A DNA stretch of 64,000 nt, taken from Histomonas meleagridis. Lineage: Eukaryota > Parabasalia > Tritrichomonadida > Dientamoebidae. The translations under genes and the position numbers were made by a program. Positions 63,186 to 64,000 of the stretch are shown here, piece by piece. The DNA is taken from positions 1-64,000 of the forward strand of contig WSYJ01000105.1 of assembly GCA_020186115.1 (NCBI GenBank). Reading direction: 5' to 3'. The notes below the pieces were generated by a model. That model saw only the letters and a list, made by a program, of their open reading frames with translations. It made no database searches and had not been told where the DNA came from. The stretch's first letter is position 1. Each line of letters opens with the position of its first letter.

Positions 63186-63848
63186 TTATATTGGTATTTT
63201 GAGGAAAGCAGCTTCAATTCTCTCAGATATATTAACTTCTTCAAGTAATTCTAAGTTTGAAATTTCATTTGCAAGTTCTGAAAATTCTCCTTCCTTAAAG
63301 AAATGGTAAAATCTGTCAAGTTTTACATTTGGATCTATTCCTTCTTGACTCAATTTCCATGGAACAATTTGATCTTGTTCGTTGGATCGTGAACTTTCAC
63401 AATTAATTCCCCATGCAGACACAAGAGCAGTTCCTCCAACACGCAAAACTCTACATATTTCTTTAAGGCATTTAATCCGATGATCTTTAGAAGGAAAATG
63501 ATGTATCACGTGAATACATATGACGTGATCAAATGTGTTGTCTTGAAATGGAAGCATAAGTCCATTTCCACAGATTTCAGATGTGATTGAATTTGGATGT
63601 TGTTCATGTGAAAATTTGCATTGTTCAAAAATTGGATCAATACCAATGTCAATTATTTTATTGTTTATGCTAAGGTATCTCCCAGTACCACACCCTATAT
63701 CAAGGATCATTGAATTAGGTGGTAATGAAAAAATAAACTGTTCTATTGTTTTCCAACGATCATATTTGTTATTAGCGTAATGTGTACATAATGACTTGTA
63801 TGGTCTAAAAACAAATTTTTCTTCGATTTCCTCTGAGGTTTTATTCAT
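63186..63848 (-). CDS. TRM9/ALKBH8-like tRNA wobble-uridine methyltransferase
   Basis: 220 residues from ATG 63,848. The class I SAM-dependent fold opens with SLCTHYANNKYDRWKTIEQF. Motif I is MILDIGCGTGRYLSIN, followed by IDIGIDP, GNGLMLPFQDNTFDHVICIH, VIHHFPSKDHRIKCLKEICR and VLRVGGTALVSAWG. The late QDQIVPWKL matches the family's VPW motif. Trm9 and ALKBH8 methylate 5-carboxymethyluridine at position 34 of tRNA. The Trm112 partner is expected but not in this window. A two-codon upstream ORF (ATG ACA TAA) overlaps the start codon. It is divergent from the partial gene at 63,951. Confidence 0.85.
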   Translation of the reverse strand: MNKTSEEIEEKFVFRPYKSLCTHYANNKYDRWKTIEQFIFSLPPNSMILDIGCGTGRYLSINNKIIDIGIDPIFEQCKFSHEQHPNSITSEICGNGLMLPFQDNTFDHVICIHVIHHFPSKDHRIKCLKEICRVLRVGGTALVSAWGINCESSRSNEQDQIVPWKLSQEGIDPNVKLDRFYHFFKEGEFSELANEISNLELLEEVNISERIEAAFLKIPI

Positions 63849-63950
63849 TATGTCATTTTTTAATTTATTCAATGTCTATTCTTTTTGAAACAAAATATAT
63901 GACAGTAATTTTTATCAAAAGTTGATGTGATGTGAAAAATTCGTTAATTA

Positions 63951-64000
63951 ATGAGGGTTCAAAATACCTTTCTTGCTGTTTCCCCAGAGACATTTGGTGA
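63951..64000 (+). CDS. Possible 5' end of a gene cut by the window edge
   Basis: ATG 63,951 opens MRVQNTFLAVSPETFG and continues past the window. Only 16 codons are visible, so the product cannot be named. It lies 102 bp from the divergent TRM9-like start, a normal promoter spacing here. Confidence 0.35.
   Translation, partial: MRVQNTFLAVSPETFG

Overview
The window looks like nuclear DNA of a parabasalid protist (trichomonad), most like an AT-rich Tritrichomonas or a relative. The evidence is a BspA-type LRR surface protein, a DUF3447-type ankyrin gene, mariner, Tc1 and hAT-like transposon debris, intron-poor AT-rich genes on both strands, and Inr-like TCACATT boxes just upstream of ATGs. 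The genus is inferred; no rRNA or other marker gene is present.

Layout: 1-17,715 is one continuous TG-rich minisatellite built on a 15-bp unit. Because 15 is a multiple of 3, it creates enormous but meaningless open frames. Its right edge shifts to 17-, 19- and 21-bp variants and a higher-order repeat. From 17.7 to 27.5 kb lies a transposon graveyard. It holds a decayed hAT-like transposase split by a mariner element, a CK2-alpha kinase relic, and a 3.2-kb element with nearly identical 273-bp terminal inverted repeats. That element carries a nested Tc1-like element, whose transposase ends in a Myb domain, and an ankyrin relic.

From 27.5 kb to the right end is a gene-dense region: BspA LRR surface protein, LRR-PP2C phosphatase, COPI-associated membrane protein, two divergent coiled-coil proteins, a PSI-like small membrane protein, an ankyrin gene, a degenerate TBC protein, a MATE transporter, a PHD-PHD-SET-like protein, an importin-beta, a VIT/vWA protein, a frameshifted SH3/KOW-like gene, VPS52, an AP-sigma pseudogene, several membrane proteins (one CCDC47-like) and a TRM9-like tRNA methyltransferase. 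Membrane traffic is well represented (TBC, VPS52, COPI-associated, AP-sigma relic, a tail of phenylalanine motifs), but the genes do not form one pathway.

The strongest candidate for something undescribed is the end of the ankyrin gene. Five further ankyrin repeats continue downstream of the apparent stop at an exact 170-nt period (30 conserved codons plus an 80-nt AT-rich spacer). The repeats keep their frame, contain no stops, and finish with a natural C-terminal cap and stop codon. The spacers lack the usual trichomonad splice signals.

Coordinates of protein genes include the stop codon. Starts were moved to the first plausible ATG, because nuclear genes of this kind should not use TTG or GTG.
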